DNA from: Sporosarcina jiandibaonis
GTDB lineage: Bacteria; Bacillota; Bacilli; Bacillales_A; Planococcaceae
NCBI RefSeq assembly: GCF_013184495.1
Contig: NZ_JAAOIY010000006.1
Coordinates: 1-64,000, forward strand
Length of the DNA stretch: 64,000 nucleotides
Direction of reading: 5' to 3'
The position numbers and the translations under genes are program-made. The notes beneath the pieces are model-generated. The model worked only from the letters and a program-made list of their open reading frames with translations. It did not search any database and was not told the DNA's origin. Within the stretch, counting starts at the first letter, position 1. Each line of letters opens with the position of its first letter. This document shows, one piece after another, positions 43,921 through 56,763 of this stretch.

Positions 43921-43956
43921 AAACTACCCGACCCTAATTCCAGGTCAGGTAGTTTG
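43921..43956 (-). terminator. Terminator at the end of the ilv-leu operon
   Basis: AACTACC-GACC and GGTC-GGTAGTT form a stem with one internal mismatch, followed on the minus strand by TTTTAT. Confidence 0.8.
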
Positions 43957-43962
43957 TATAGG

Positions 43963-44957
43963 TTAAAAGTTTTGTACATTATTTGTGCTTTGTCTCATGC
44001 ACTCGCTTAATTTGCTCAGATCGAAATTGCCGCCGCTTACAATGACACCCGTTTTTTTAGATGATATTGTGAGTCTTTTATTCACGACAGCTGCTACCCC
44101 GGCGGCTGCCGCTCCTTCAACGAGCAATTTTTCTCTTTCAAGCATAAAGAGGATTGTTGAAGAGATTTCCTGTTCCGTAACCGTAATGACATCATCAACG
44201 TAGTTGCGGATAATATCTACGGTTAGTTTACCAGGTTCCTTTACACAAATCCCCTCAGCGATTGTCGGTAAGAAAGGGACGTTCTTGTTTCGAACGCCTT
44301 TGAAGACGTGAGCGATTGCCGGTGAATTAGACGCTTGAACACCAATCACTTTCACACTTGGACGGATTGTTTTGACCGCCAGCGCAGTTCCTGCGAGCAA
44401 GCCTCCGCCTCCTGCCGGAACAACAATCGTATCCATTTCAGGTTGCTGCTGCAACATTTCCATTGCAACGGTCGCTTGCCCTTCAATGATGGCGAGATCA
44501 TCGAACGGATGAATGAAACTTGCACCTGTAAGAAATTGTTCTTCACGGGCCGCTAGATAGGCTTCGTCAAAATTTTGACCAACTAATTTTACAGTTGCGC
44601 CGTATTTTCGAGTTGCATTAATTTTCGTATCAGGTGTTGATTTAGGCATATATATCGTTACCGGAATACCTCTTTCACGACCTGCAAGCGCAACGCCTTG
44701 GGCATGGTTTCCGGCCGATGCTGCAAGTAGTCCCCGAGAGCACTCTTCATCAGTAAGTTGAGAAACCTTATTAAAAGCGCCGCGAATTTTAAATGAACCG
44801 GTCCTTTGCAGATTTTCCAACTTTAAATAAACGTTAGAATCCGTCCATTCATTAATTGTTTGAGACTCTTTGCAAGGCGTTCTATGAACGACATCAGTTA
44901 ATCTTTCAAATGCTTCGAATAAACCTGCTGTGCTATATAAATCCCCAACGACACCAT
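43963..44957 (-). pseudogene. ilvA: Threonine ammonia-lyase (dehydratase), frameshifted near its start
   Basis: From 44820 downward the frame codes for a normal PLP enzyme of the IlvA/TdcB type, with the PLP lysine in GSFKIRGAFNKV, SAGNHAQGVAL and VPAGGGGLLAGTA. Homology continues upstream in the same frame (FEAFERLTDVVHRTPCKESQ), but that frame has no ATG, GTG or TTG before a stop. The probable start, ATG at 44957 (MVSLGIYIAQQV) after GAGGAG, is in the other frame. Losing one base near 44918-44923 explains this. It is the eighth gene of the ilv-leu operon, 31 bp after leuD. It could be a true mutation or a sequencing error; a TTG at 44820 would give a product without the first 45-50 residues. 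Confidence 0.75.
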
Positions 44958-44988
44958 CTCCTCTATTAGTAGGGATATTGGTTACGAT

Positions 44989-45582
44989 TCAAACCAATTG
45001 TTTCTGTTTATCTTCATAAGCTTTAATTTTATCTTCATATTGGAAAGTTAATTCAATTTCGTCCCAACCATTTAATAACATTTGTTTATAGTAGGGATCA
45101 ATCGAGAATGAATAATTCTCTCCGTCTTCGGTAGTGACCGTTTGCTCTTCTAAATTCACTTGAACGGAATACGGTGCATGTTTTCCTTTTTCAAGGATTT
45201 GTTCAACTTCATCTACCGCTAATCGAATCGGGAGCAAACCATTTTTCATGCAGTTGTTATAAAAAATATCTGCAAAACTCGGTGCAATGACAACATTAAA
45301 TCCATAATCCAAAATGGACCAAGGAGCATGTTCTCTTGACGATCCGCAACCGAAGTTTTCGTGAGCAACTAATACTTTCGAATCCTTGAACCGTTGGTCG
45401 TTCAATACAAAATCTTTTCTTTCATTGCCTTCTGCATCGAACCGCCAGTGATAAAATAAATATTTTCCGAATCCAGTTCGTTCGATTCGCCTTAAGAACT
45501 CTTTAGAAATAATTTGATCCGTATCAACGTTTGTTCGGTCAAGCGGTGTAATGACACTTTTCACTTTATTAATTGGTTCCAT
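44989..45582 (-). CDS. leuD: 3-isopropylmalate dehydratase small subunit
   Basis: The 197-residue subunit pairs with LeuC to convert 2-isopropylmalate to 3-isopropylmalate in leucine synthesis. The swivel-domain motifs are LDRTNVDTDQIISKEFL, and NFGCGSSREHAPW with the conserved Ser-Ser-Arg. Length is normal. The ATG at 45582 follows AAAGGGGGGTGATCAA. It lies 27 bp after leuC in the ilv-leu operon. Confidence 0.95.
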   Translation of the reverse strand: MEPINKVKSVITPLDRTNVDTDQIISKEFLRRIERTGFGKYLFYHWRFDAEGNERKDFVLNDQRFKDSKVLVAHENFGCGSSREHAPWSILDYGFNVVIAPSFADIFYNNCMKNGLLPIRLAVDEVEQILEKGKHAPYSVQVNLEEQTVTTEDGENYSFSIDPYYKQMLLNGWDEIELTFQYEDKIKAYEDKQKQLV

Positions 45583-45609
45583 TTGATCACCCCCCTTTAT
45601 AGCTATGGC

Positions 45610-47019
45610 TTAAGCATGAACCGCATTCATTTCACGCACATCTACGAAACGGCCTTTAACTGCAGCTGCAGCGGCCATTGGCGGACTCATCAAGTGTGTT
45701 CGCGAACCCGCTCCTTGTCGTCCTTCAAAGTTACGGTTGGATGTTGAAGCACATCGCTCACCTGCCGGAACAACATCGTCATTCATCGCTAAACACATAC
45801 TGCAACCCGATTCGCGCCATTCAAAGCCTGCATCAAGGAATATTTTGTCCAGCCCTTCATCTTCTGCTTGTTTTTTCACCGTTCGTGATCCCGGCACGAC
45901 AATCGCAGTCACTGATTCATGAACTTTTTGACCTTCAATCACTTTTGCCGCGGCGCGTAAATCACTTAACCGAGCATTTGTACAAGAACCGATAAATACA
46001 TTTTGAATTTCGATTGACGTTAGCGGCATGCCTTCTTCTAGCCCCATATACTCAAGTGCATTTTTCAATGACTCTTTATCTGATTCTGAACTAAAGTCAG
46101 ATGCATAAGGAACATGACTTGAAATGCCCGACCCCATTGATGGGTTTGTTCCCCATGTAACGAAAGGTTCGATTTCGCTTGCATTGATTTCAACGACCTT
46201 GTCATACTGCGCACCTTCATCTGTTGCATATGAAAGCCACTTTGCTGCCGCCTCTTCAAAATCTTTTCCTTCTGGAACATATTTACGGCCTTTCAAATAG
46301 GAAACTGTCGTTTCATCCGGGCTGATTAAACCTGCTTTTGCACCTGCTTCAATGGACATATTGCACACTGTCATGCGCTCTTCCATCGTTAAATTTCGAA
46401 TGGCGTCGCCAGTGAATTCGATAATATGGCCATTTCCCATATCGATCCCGAATTTCGCAATGATCGCCAATATAATATCTTTAGCTGTTACGCCGAAGCC
46501 TAGTTCTCCTGAAATTCGCACTTCCATTGTTTTCGGTCTCGCTTGCCACAGTGTCTGTGTTGATAAAACATGTTCAACTTCACTCGTGCCGATCCCGAAC
46601 GCAATCGCTCCGAAAGCGCCGTGGGTCGATGTATGGCTATCACCGCAAACAATCGTTTTTCCAGGTTGAGTAAGACCCAGTTCTGGACCGATAATATGAA
46701 CGATTCCTTGATCGGGATGGTCCATATTCGCAAGCGGAACGCCGAACTCATCGCAGTTTTCTTGTAGCGTATTGACTTGCTTTCTGGCGATCGGATCTTT
46801 AATCGTCGGTAAATTACGAGTCGGGATATTATGATCCATCGTCGCAAAACATAAATCTGGACGGCGCACCTTTCTATTTGCGATGCGCAGTCCTTCAAAA
46901 GCTTGGGGAGACGTAACTTCATGCAATAAATGAAGGTCGATATAGAGCAGGTCCGGCTTACCACTTTCTTCGTAAACGACGTGCTGATCCCAAACTTTTT
47001 CGATAATTGTTTTAGCCAT
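45610..47019 (-). CDS. leuC: 3-isopropylmalate dehydratase large subunit
   Basis: A 469-residue aconitase-family subunit with iron-sulfur ligands in [17 protein letters not shown] and [11 protein letters not shown], and the substrate-binding [17 protein letters not shown] and [20 protein letters not shown] segments. It forms the leucine pathway isomerase with LeuD. The ATG at 47019 follows GAGGGGGAGCAAG. It lies between leuB and leuD. Confidence 0.96.
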   Translation of the reverse strand: MAKTIIEKVWDQHVVYEESGKPDLLYIDLHLLHEVTSPQAFEGLRIANRKVRRPDLCFATMDHNIPTRNLPTIKDPIARKQVNTLQENCDEFGVPLANMDHPDQGIVHIIGPELGLTQPGKTIVCGDSHTSTHGAFGAIAFGIGTSEVEHVLSTQTLWQARPKTMEVRISGELGFGVTAKDIILAIIAKFGIDMGNGHIIEFTGDAIRNLTMEERMTVCNMSIEAGAKAGLISPDETTVSYLKGRKYVPEGKDFEEAAAKWLSYATDEGAQYDKVVEINASEIEPFVTWGTNPSMGSGISSHVPYASDFSSESDKESLKNALEYMGLEEGMPLTSIEIQNVFIGSCTNARLSDLRAAAKVIEGQKVHESVTAIVVPGSRTVKKQAEDEGLDKIFLDAGFEWRESGCSMCLAMNDDVVPAGERCASTSNRNFEGRQGAGSRTHLMSPPMAAAAAVKGRFVDVREMNAVHA

Positions 47020-47036
47020 CTTGCTCCCCCTCTATG

Positions 47037-48137
47037 TTAATTGTACGTAAACATGATACTGTTACAAACGGATTGTAAATCGAGTTCGTAGACGACTTTA
47101 TTCGTCCAATCGTCTGTCGATAAAATACGGTCGCCCGGTGACGCTAAATCAGCTGTAAAGAACCCGTCTTCAAACACGGTGTTAACCGCTTCTTCAATCG
47201 CCGCGGCTTCTGTCTCCATGCCGAACGAATACTTAAGCATCATGGCAACTGACAAAATCGTCGCGGCCGGGTTTGCTTTTCCTTGTCCTGCAATAGACGG
47301 AGCGGTTCCGTGCACGGGCTCATAAAGACCAAATCCATCTCGGCCAAGACTTGCCGATGGAAGAACGCCTAATGAACCTGTAATGACGGATGCCTCATCG
47401 CTCAATATATCGCCAAACATATTTTCCGTCACGATTACATCGAATGCACTCGGATTGGTGACAAGCTGCATAGCAGCCGAATCGACCAACATATGCTCGA
47501 CTTCAACATCTGGATAAAGCTTTTTCTTTTCCTCAACAACTTCGCGCCAAAGCTTGCTCGATTCCAATACGTTTTCTTTATCGACAGATGTTACTTTGCC
47601 GCGTCGCAGTCGAGCTAATTCAAATGATTTTACAACGATGCGTTCAATTTCTTCCCGTGTATAAACAAGTGTGTCGAGTGCAGACTTTTCGTTGTGCCGA
47701 CTCGGTTCACCGAAATATAAGCCGCCAGTTAACTCGCGCACGATTAACATATCGACATCTTTAGCTACTTCTTCTTTAAGAGGAGAAGCATGAAGTAAAG
47801 ACGGAACAGCCATTACAGGTCGTAAATTCGCGTATAAATCAAAGTGCTTGCGAATGGCAAGCAAACCCTTTTCTGGTCGTAAATGAGTCGGATGCTGATC
47901 CCATTTCGGACCGCCTACTGCACCAAGAAGAACCGCATCACTTGTCTGGCAAAGTTCGATTGTTTCAGTCGGAAAAGGTGTATTATGCTCATCTACAGCA
48001 GCGCCGCCAATTAAGCCAAATCCAATGTCAAACGTATGATTGAATCGTCTTCCAATAACTTGCAATACCTTCACTGCCGCTTCTGTTACTTCAGGACCGA
48101 TTCCATCCCCTGGTAGAACTGCTACTCTCTTTTTCAT
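47037..48137 (-). CDS. leuB: 3-isopropylmalate dehydrogenase
   Basis: The 366-residue enzyme oxidises and decarboxylates 3-isopropylmalate with NAD+. Visible features are VLPGDGIGPEVTEAAVKVL at the start, LRPEKGLLAIRKHFDLYANLRP, the Asp-rich metal site (NMFGDILSDEASVITGSLG) and YEPVHGTAPSIAGQGKANP. Length is normal. The ATG at 48137 follows AAGGAGGAGAGCTTGAT. It lies 40 bp after leuA. Confidence 0.96.
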   Translation of the reverse strand: MKKRVAVLPGDGIGPEVTEAAVKVLQVIGRRFNHTFDIGFGLIGGAAVDEHNTPFPTETIELCQTSDAVLLGAVGGPKWDQHPTHLRPEKGLLAIRKHFDLYANLRPVMAVPSLLHASPLKEEVAKDVDMLIVRELTGGLYFGEPSRHNEKSALDTLVYTREEIERIVVKSFELARLRRGKVTSVDKENVLESSKLWREVVEEKKKLYPDVEVEHMLVDSAAMQLVTNPSAFDVIVTENMFGDILSDEASVITGSLGVLPSASLGRDGFGLYEPVHGTAPSIAGQGKANPAATILSVAMMLKYSFGMETEAAAIEEAVNTVFEDGFFTADLASPGDRILSTDDWTNKVVYELDLQSVCNSIMFTYN

Positions 48138-48177
48138 ATCAAGCTCTCCTCCTTATAGTTTTCTGTACCTAGACTTC

Positions 48178-50770
<2,593 letters not shown>

Positions 50771-50776
50771 CTATTT

Positions 50777-51292
50777 TTATTTTAAAATTGATAACTGGGG
50801 TGAATGAACCTTTTGTGTTTCTCGCACAAATGCAGTGGCACCTGTTCGCGTAAGTTCCTTAATGCCGTACGGTTTAATTAAATCGATAAACGCTTCAATC
50901 TTTTCGGGATTTCCAGTCACTTGATAAGTCACTACGTTTTTCCCGATGTCGATGGCAGTCGCTCGAAATGGTTCAATAATGCTGTTCATTTCGCTTCGAA
51001 TATGTGGCGGCGATATGACTTTGACAAGTGCGAGTTCTCGCATAACGATCGATTTGTCTGTTATATCATCCACTTTAATGACATCGATTTGTTTTTGAAG
51101 CTGTTTAACAAGCTGTTCGATTTTTCGTTCGTCTTCAACATTTACTATAAAAGTCATTTTCGACATTCCCACTTGTTCGGTATGACCGACTGTGATGCTT
51201 TCAATATTGAATTGTCGCTTCATGAGCAGCCCAGTCACACGATTCAATACGCCGCTTTGGTTGATAACCGTTACAGTAATGACTCTTTTCAT
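50777..51292 (-). CDS. ilvN: Acetolactate synthase small (regulatory) subunit
   Basis: The 171-residue subunit has an N-terminal ACT domain ([20 protein letters not shown] and the [15 protein letters not shown] strand) for branched-chain amino-acid feedback and a C-terminal domain that activates IlvB. Length is typical of IlvN/IlvH. The ATG overlaps the ilvB stop (ATGA), suggesting coupled translation and balanced subunits. Confidence 0.95.
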   Translation of the reverse strand: MKRVITVTVINQSGVLNRVTGLLMKRQFNIESITVGHTEQVGMSKMTFIVNVEDERKIEQLVKQLQKQIDVIKVDDITDKSIVMRELALVKVISPPHIRSEMNSIIEPFRATAIDIGKNVVTYQVTGNPEKIEAFIDLIKPYGIKELTRTGATAFVRETQKVHSPQLSILK

Positions 51293-53022
51293 TTACCGCT
51301 CACTCCAATCATTTCATGCAATCCCGTTCCTGGAACTACCATCGGGTATACATTTTCTAATTGCTTCACTCGACAATCGATAAGAACCGGTTCGTCGGAT
51401 AATAACGCTTCCTGGAAAACTGACTCCGCTTCTTCTAATGTGTTGATGCGGTACCCTTTCAAATCGTATGCTTCCGCGAGTTTAACGAAATCCGGTTGAA
51501 CCGGAATTAATGATTGGGAATACCGTTCTTCGTAAAACGTTTCTTGCCACTGGCGAACCATGCCTAAACCTTCGTTATTCAATATTACGACTTTAACGGG
51601 TATTCTGAGTTCTTGGAGCAGAGATAGTTCTTGTGCAGTCATTTGGAAACCTGCATCACCGACAATCGCTACGACTCTTTCTTTCGGTTTTGCTAGCTGA
51701 GCACCGATTGCCGCTGGAAATCCGAAGCCCATCGTTCCCAATCCGCCTGATGTTACCCAATGATCCGGGTTATTTAATGAATAATACTGCGCCGCCCACA
51801 TTTGGTGTTGACCGACGTCTGTCGTTACAATGGCATCGCCGCCTGTCACACGGTGAATGATTTGAATTGCTTGCTGCGGCAAAAGATGTTCTTTATCTTC
51901 TACATACCAAAGCGGATACTCTTTATGCGCTTCTTTTAAGTGAGCAATCCAATCCGCAGTTACCGGTGATGCAATTTCTTGTTTCAGCAATTCTTTTAGC
52001 GCTTCTTTTGCATCGGCTACAATCGGAATTTCAGTCGGTACGTTTTTCCCGATTTCAGCTGGATCAATGTCGATATGAACGACTTTTGCATTCGGTGCAA
52101 ATAAATTCAAGTTCCCAGTAAGCCGGTCATCGAATCGTGCGCCGATATTTACAAGTAAGTCACATTCGGTGATAGCCATATTCGCCGTGTACGTACCGTG
52201 CATGCCTGCCATTCCGAGAAACAGTTCATGTTCTCCGTGAATGCTTCCCAAACCGAGCAATGTATTCGTGATAGGTATGCGATGTCTTTCAACAAGTTCT
52301 TTCAATTCTTCCATCGCCCCGGCGTGAAGAATTCCCGCTCCTGCTAGTATAAGTGGTTTCTTGGCACTCGAGATGGCTTGCACTGCTTTTTGTATTTGTA
52401 AGAAGTTCGGTCTTGTCGTCGGTTGATAACCCGGCAAGTTCACTTCCTCGTCTACATGCTCTTCTTCATCGAATAATTCCACAGCGATGTTCTTAGGAAT
52501 GTCAACGAGCACTGGTCCTCTTCGTCCGGTTGATGCGATATGAAAAGCTTCTTTTATGATTCTTGGTAATTCTTTTATGTCGTTTACTTGATAATTATGT
52601 TTTGTAATTGGTTGTGTGATTCCAATGATGTCCGCTTCTTGGAATGCGTCTGTACCGATAACTTCTTGCCCAACTTGCCCGGTGAAAACGACTAACGGCA
52701 ACGAATCCATCATTGCGTCTGTAATACCTGTCACTAAATTGGTTGCCCCTGGTCCTGATGTTGCAATGACGACTCCAGGTTTACCGGATACGCGCGCATA
52801 GCCTTCTGCCGCATGTATTGCGCCTTGTTCATGTCTTGCAAGAATATGTGAAATCGGATTTTTGTATAAGGCGTCGTATATTGGTAAAACGGCTCCACCC
52901 GGATAACCAAAAATCACTTCGACACCTTGATCTTTCAAAGCTTGAATGAGTACTGCAGACCCATCATTTAATTGTTTTGGCTGTACTTCCGTTTCCGCTG
53001 GCATTTCAGTAAGCTCTTGCAT
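51289..53022 (-). CDS. ilvB: Acetolactate synthase large (catalytic) subunit
   Basis: The subunit of about 577 residues is a thiamine-diphosphate enzyme making acetolactate or acetohydroxybutyrate from pyruvate. It has the N-terminal domain with [14 protein letters not shown] and the activating Glu in [17 protein letters not shown], a central FAD-like domain, and the ThDP/Mg motif [15 protein letters not shown] near residue 447. I chose the ATG at 53022 ([10 protein letters not shown]) after GGAGGTCAAGCA rather than the ATG at 53043, which has no ribosome site. It is the first gene of the operon, behind the T-box leader. Confidence 0.95.
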   Translation of the reverse strand: MQELTEMPAETEVQPKQLNDGSAVLIQALKDQGVEVIFGYPGGAVLPIYDALYKNPISHILARHEQGAIHAAEGYARVSGKPGVVIATSGPGATNLVTGITDAMMDSLPLVVFTGQVGQEVIGTDAFQEADIIGITQPITKHNYQVNDIKELPRIIKEAFHIASTGRRGPVLVDIPKNIAVELFDEEEHVDEEVNLPGYQPTTRPNFLQIQKAVQAISSAKKPLILAGAGILHAGAMEELKELVERHRIPITNTLLGLGSIHGEHELFLGMAGMHGTYTANMAITECDLLVNIGARFDDRLTGNLNLFAPNAKVVHIDIDPAEIGKNVPTEIPIVADAKEALKELLKQEIASPVTADWIAHLKEAHKEYPLWYVEDKEHLLPQQAIQIIHRVTGGDAIVTTDVGQHQMWAAQYYSLNNPDHWVTSGGLGTMGFGFPAAIGAQLAKPKERVVAIVGDAGFQMTAQELSLLQELRIPVKVVILNNEGLGMVRQWQETFYEERYSQSLIPVQPDFVKLAEAYDLKGYRINTLEEAESVFQEALLSDEPVLIDCRVKQLENVYPMVVPGTGLHEMIGVSGK

Positions 53023-53079
53023 TGCTTGACCTCCAGTATTCATATACCAAACTCCTCCTGACCTAATTTATTATTTAAA

Positions 53080-53441
53080 TATAAAAAAGCTTTCTCATCC
53101 CGCGCAAAGAAACTATGTTCTTTACGAGGGATGAAAAAGCTTTTCATGGTACCACCCTTGTTCGTAGCGATAACGCTACCTCTCGAATAGCCGTAGCTAT
53201 TCATTCATAACGAGCGCAATCTTGCGCCCGGAACAACCTAGTCAGTTTCCTTTTCAGCAGTTCTCTCCGAGGGGATGTCGCAAATAGATGTATTGCCGGC
53301 TTCCACCAATACCGACTCTCTAGTAATACATTGGCCTATTTCCTTTAACCTCATCAACGATTTGGTTTCTATATTCAATTAAGTGATTAATTTTTCTGAC
53401 ATCAAGTCGTTTGTGAATTTAATCACGAACTCGATTGGATT
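53080..53441 (-). promoter_or_regulatory. T-box riboswitch leader of the ilv-leu operon
   Basis: The transcript from about 53441 carries a stem I-like region (AGAGAGTCGG, GGTGGAAGCC and the pairing AAATAG/CTATTT with ATGTATT/AATACAT), then the T-box AAGGGTGGTACC (plus-strand 53148-53159) and a long terminator at 53087-53144. Uncharged tRNA binding would favour the antiterminator and allow readthrough into ilvB. The specifier is probably ATC (Ile, 53274-53276) just 3' of the stem I helix, or CTC (Leu, 53269-53271, read on the minus strand); I cannot decide by eye. Confidence 0.88.
53087..53144 (-). terminator. T-box controlled terminator
   Basis: AAAAGCTTT-TCATCCC and GGGATGA-AAAGCTTTT arms surround a loop with further pairing (AAAGAAC/GTTTCTTT), and are followed by TTTTTTAT. 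The 5' arm is adjacent to the T-box, as in other T-box leaders. Confidence 0.88.
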
Positions 53442-53447
53442 GTTGCT

Positions 53448-53476
53448 ATCTTACCGCGTATTTTTCATTACGTCAA
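53448..53476 (-). promoter_or_regulatory. Sigma-A promoter of the ilv-leu operon
   Basis: On the minus strand TTGACG (53476-53471), a 17-bp spacer and TAAGAT (53453-53448). This is close to the consensus and sits just upstream of the leader, predicting a start near 53441. Confidence 0.82.
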
Positions 53477-53813
53477 CAGATTCTTTATAATTGCGTGTGA
53501 ATTTAAAATAGTAAAATCGTGTGTATCCGCTTTCATTGTTGCTACTACAACATTAAAAATTTTCAACTTTTTTATAACTTTTTCGCTTTTTTGTCGGAAA
53601 TGACCTCTGAAAAATTGTTCATTTTGAATTGTCAGCGTAATTTGTGAATTATTTGTGACGGGGAAATATTGGGGTTTAATATCTAAATAGATTTCTTTGT
53701 AAAGTGGGGGAATAATTGAATGATTTCTTTGAATACCGCTTCTGCGCTGGTGGATGCCTCCCGCTAGTTATCTCTTGGTAGTTTGTTGATGTTTTTATGA
53801 ATGCCGGGTTGAG
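53477..53813. other. AT-rich intergenic stretch with no recognised gene
   Basis: This stretch of about 340 bases lies upstream of the ilv-leu promoter. It is AT-rich and contains AAAATTTTCAAC and AATTGTCAGCGTAATT, which faintly resemble CodY boxes but with too many mismatches to call. No open frame with a ribosome site was found. Confidence 0.5.
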
Positions 53814-53895
53814 TGCAAGGAAACGGTTGCTAACTGCAAGCAAACTGCTTAGATGTGCAAGCAAATGTTGGTCGAGTGCAAGCAAGCCGCTGTAA
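53814..53895 (+). repeat. 21-bp periodic array A3 (TGCAAGCAAA family)
   Basis: Four plus-strand units begin at 53814, 53835, 53856 and 53877, each exactly 21 bp apart. Cores are TGCAAGGAAA, TGCAAGCAAA, TGCAAGCAAA and TGCAAGCAAG. The variable parts differ fully. It lies just beyond the terminator of the hydroxyacid dehydrogenase gene. Confidence 0.9.
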
Positions 53896-53902
53896 ATAAA
53901 AA

Positions 53903-53946
53903 TACCGAGTACCCGACAATAAATCGTTCAGGCACCCGGTTATAAA
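53903..53946 (-). terminator. Probable terminator after the hydroxyacid dehydrogenase gene
   Basis: On the minus strand ACCGGGTGCCTGA and TCGGGTACTCGGT pair with a few mismatches, followed by ATTTTTATTT. Confidence 0.6.
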
Positions 53947-53960
53947 AATCATTCTTTCAA

Positions 53961-54923
53961 TCAAACAACCCTATTTTCCGGCTCTTTTCCTTCTAATACA
54001 TCTATGATTGCTTGCAAGTTCATTTTCATCATTGCGTGGCGGGTGCGGATGCTGGCGCTTCCGATATGCGGTAAGACTGTAACGTTTGGCAGCGTGAGTA
54101 ATGGATTGTCCATCGGAACAGGTTCGACTTCGAAGACATCGAGTCCTGCTGCCCAAATCGTTCCGTTTTTTAACGCATGATAGAGCGCTTCTTCGTTCAC
54201 GATGCCGCCGCGTGCGACGTTGACGAGTATTGCTGTTTTCTTCATTTTCGCTAGTTCGTTTTCACCGATCATGTTTTCTGTTTCCGGAGTAAGAGGTGCA
54301 AAAATGAGAATGATATCCGACTCTTTCAGGAGCGTGTCCAACTCTGCATACTCGAAACCATGCTCTTCTTCAGCTTCTACTTTGCGGGTACGATTTTGAT
54401 AGAGAACGCGCATATTAAAACCTTTTGCACGGCGCGCAGCAGCTTCTCCGATTCTTCCCATGCCAATGATGCCTAATGTGGAACCGCCGACATCCATGCC
54501 CGTGAAATCCATGACGGACCATGATTTCCAATTGCCTTTTCGCAGTTCATTTTCCGCTTCCGTAATTCGGCGCGCCGTCGCTAAAATAAGCGCGAACGCT
54601 AAATCAGCTGTTGTTTCCGTTAGCACATCAGGCGTATTGGTGACGATAATCCCCTTTTCTTTCGCAACGTCAATATCGATATTATTAAATCCGACAGCTA
54701 AATTTGAAACGACCTTCAGTTTAGTGGCAGCTTCAAACACTTCTTCGTCGATTCGATCTGCTAATACGGACCATAGAGCATCCGCATCTACTACTTCTTT
54801 CAATAAAACATCTCGTGGCACCGATTCGCTCGCCGACTCCCACATGCGAACCGTGTACTTTTCAAGTAACGGCTCAATCGCTTCTTCTGGTAATTTTCGC
54901 GTGATGTAAATAACTGGTTTCAA
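53961..54923 (-). CDS. D-2-hydroxyacid dehydrogenase (glyoxylate/hydroxypyruvate reductase type)
   Basis: The 320-residue NAD(P)-dependent enzyme has the two-domain D-2-hydroxyacid dehydrogenase layout. The cofactor motif is LGIIGMGRIGEAAARRAKGF near residue 150, the substrate Arg is in LVNVARGGIVNEEAL near 235, then the Glu in GLDVFEVEP, and the catalytic His in LPHIGSASIRTR near 288. It may reduce glyoxylate or hydroxypyruvate. It lies 25 bp after moaA on the same strand, but a link to molybdenum cofactor synthesis is not expected. The ATG at 54923 follows AGGGGGAAATC. Confidence 0.88.
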   Translation of the reverse strand: MKPVIYITRKLPEEAIEPLLEKYTVRMWESASESVPRDVLLKEVVDADALWSVLADRIDEEVFEAATKLKVVSNLAVGFNNIDIDVAKEKGIIVTNTPDVLTETTADLAFALILATARRITEAENELRKGNWKSWSVMDFTGMDVGGSTLGIIGMGRIGEAAARRAKGFNMRVLYQNRTRKVEAEEEHGFEYAELDTLLKESDIILIFAPLTPETENMIGENELAKMKKTAILVNVARGGIVNEEALYHALKNGTIWAAGLDVFEVEPVPMDNPLLTLPNVTVLPHIGSASIRTRHAMMKMNLQAIIDVLEGKEPENRVV

Positions 54924-54948
54924 AAGATTTCCCCCTAAAAAATTATTC

Positions 54949-55959
54949 CTATCCGCCTATATAACTCATTCCGATTTTTTTGCGGTTTTTTGCGGTTTGT
55001 TCGGTCCGCTCATCGGAATAGCGGTCCACTCTACGTTCCCACACATTTGTGATCTTCTCAAGCAATTCGTCATCTGTCAGACCGCTTCTAATTAATTCAC
55101 GAAGGTCGAACCCAACAGAAGCAAATAAACAAGTAAAAAACTTGCCGTCGGAGGAAAGGCGCGCACGCGTGCATGATGAACAAAACGATTCTGAAACGGA
55201 TGTGATAAAGCCGACTTCTGCATCATTGTCTTTGTAACGATATCGTTTGGCGACTTCACCGTAGTAATGTTGCTCGGTTGGCTCGATTTCATAGACTTCA
55301 TTTAGCATGTCGTAAATTTCTTTTTTAGTGACGACTTGTTTAAAGCTCCATCCATTATCATTTCCAACATCCATGAATTCGATGTACCTGAGCATAATGC
55401 CCCGCTCTTTGAAATAAGCTGCCATTGGAAGAATTTCACTTTCGTTGACACCTTTTTGCACGACCATATTCACTTTGATTTCGAATCCGATATTTTGGGC
55501 GTGTTCAATGTTTGATAAAATGAAATCCGGTTTAATTCCGCGCCCATTCATTTTCCCGAAGATTTCGGGATCCAACGCATCCAGACTCATATTCAATCTT
55601 CGCAGTCCCGCATCATAAAGCGGCTGAGCATACTGACGGAGCAGCACCCCGTTTGTCGTCAAGCCAATATCATTAATGCCTTCGATTTTTAATAGTTTTT
55701 CAACTAAAATCGGCAAATCCCTGCGCATTAAAGGTTCGCCGCCCGTTAAACGCAATTTCTCCACGCCGAGTGACGCAAATAATTTCGCGAATCGTTCAAT
55801 CTCCTCGAATGTCAACAGTTCGTCTTTCGGTAAAAAAACGTAATCATCACCGAAGACTTCCTTCGGCATGCAATACGTGCACCTGAAATTGCAGCGGTCT
55901 GTGACTGATATTCGAAGATCCCGAATAGGTCGACCGAGCTTATCAAGAATCGCTTCCAT
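54949..55959 (-). CDS. moaA: GTP 3',8-cyclase (molybdenum cofactor step 1)
   Basis: A 336-residue radical SAM enzyme converting GTP to 3',8-cyclo-dihydro-GTP. The SAM cluster ligands are in [10 protein letters not shown] near residue 23, and the C-terminal cluster in [19 protein letters not shown]. The protein ends with the functional YIGG tail. The ATG at 55959 follows GCTGAGGAG. It is the last molybdenum-cofactor gene of the six-gene operon starting with moeA. Confidence 0.96.
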   Translation of the reverse strand: MEAILDKLGRPIRDLRISVTDRCNFRCTYCMPKEVFGDDYVFLPKDELLTFEEIERFAKLFASLGVEKLRLTGGEPLMRRDLPILVEKLLKIEGINDIGLTTNGVLLRQYAQPLYDAGLRRLNMSLDALDPEIFGKMNGRGIKPDFILSNIEHAQNIGFEIKVNMVVQKGVNESEILPMAAYFKERGIMLRYIEFMDVGNDNGWSFKQVVTKKEIYDMLNEVYEIEPTEQHYYGEVAKRYRYKDNDAEVGFITSVSESFCSSCTRARLSSDGKFFTCLFASVGFDLRELIRSGLTDDELLEKITNVWERRVDRYSDERTEQTAKNRKKIGMSYIGG

Positions 55960-55963
55960 CTCC

Positions 55964-56533
55964 TCAGCACCTTTCCAAGTCGATAGGCATATTTATGTTT
56001 GTAAATATACGTTTTTCATTTTTCGTAAGTGAATTTCCTTTAATCCAAGTGACTTCTAGCTCTTGCAACAATTTCATGACACTGAGCTGTTCGCGTTGGA
56101 GCGCATCGAGAATCGGTTTTTTAGATTCTTTATTCCAAATCGAAACGAGCGGGTGATATTTTCCCGCTGCCATAACAGCCGTCACGCTCCCCTGATGCAG
56201 CTGCTTGAATCCATTCATTATCCCATAATCCACATAGGGCATGTCGCATGGAAGTACTGCGTATGTATCTGCATCGACCGCTTCCATCGCTGAATAAATT
56301 CCAGCAAGCGGGCCTAATCCTACGACTTCCTGCACATCGGTTATCGTATTTACACCGGTCGGAAAACGTTCAAGCAGTTCTTCTCGTGTCACGACTACGA
56401 CTTCTTCGCAAAAAGGTTCTAGCGCTTCGATTGCTCGTTCATAAAAGTACCCGGACTCACAACTTGCGAATGCCTTAGGTGAACCGAAACGCCTTGATAA
56501 TCCGCCCGCTAGCACGATACCCGCAGTTTTCAT
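55964..56533 (-). CDS. mobA: Molybdenum cofactor guanylyltransferase
   Basis: The product of about 189 residues attaches GMP to molybdopterin, giving the MGD form. The nucleotide motif [18 protein letters not shown] is at the N-terminus, followed by [10 protein letters not shown] near residue 90. I chose the ATG at 56533, which overlaps the moaD stop (ATGA); a longer start at 56563 would run into moaD. It lies 4 bp before moaA. Confidence 0.92.
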   Translation of the reverse strand: MKTAGIVLAGGLSRRFGSPKAFASCESGYFYERAIEALEPFCEEVVVVTREELLERFPTGVNTITDVQEVVGLGPLAGIYSAMEAVDADTYAVLPCDMPYVDYGIMNGFKQLHQGSVTAVMAAGKYHPLVSIWNKESKKPILDALQREQLSVMKLLQELEVTWIKGNSLTKNEKRIFTNINMPIDLERC

Positions 56534-56763
56534 CCCCCGCTCACAGGCGGAATAAATGCACAAACATCCCCGGATTGAATGACATCGTCTTTTAGGGCGT
56601 ATTCCTCATTGACCGCGACATGAATCATATCTTTTCCAAAACCGGGATATGTTTCTTCTGCCCAATCGAGTAATTGTTGAACAGTCAATGATTCTTGGTT
56701 GATTGTTTCCTCGGATTTCCCCGTTAGTTCTCGAAGACGTGCAAAATAATGTACTTTAATCAA
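56530..56763 (-). CDS. moaD: Molybdopterin synthase sulfur carrier subunit
   Basis: A 77-residue ubiquitin-like protein starting (M)IKVHYFARLRELTGKSEE and ending with the essential VSGG. The C-terminal Gly is adenylated by MoeB and thiocarboxylated. The TTG at 56763 overlaps the moaE stop (TTGA), giving the normal length; upstream starts would add about 27 unrelated residues from inside moaE. Confidence 0.92.
   Translation of the reverse strand: MIKVHYFARLRELTGKSEETINQESLTVQQLLDWAEETYPGFGKDMIHVAVNEEYALKDDVIQSGDVCAFIPPVSGG

Noticed and set aside
43963..44957. Programmed frameshifting in the threonine dehydratase gene.
   Set aside because: No slippery heptamer or downstream structure was seen at the shift point, and the family does not use recoding; a deletion is simpler.
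53540..53680. CodY boxes upstream of the ilv-leu promoter.
   Set aside because: Best candidates have about five mismatches to the 15-bp consensus, not better than chance in AT-rich DNA.
53676..53885. 69-codon minus-strand frame over the A3 array.
   Set aside because: No ribosome site; half of it is repeat sequence.
53814..53895. CRISPR array (regular repeats with variable spacers).
   Set aside because: The conserved part is only 8-10 bp and the variable part 11-13 bp, far shorter than CRISPR repeats and spacers; no cas genes are present.
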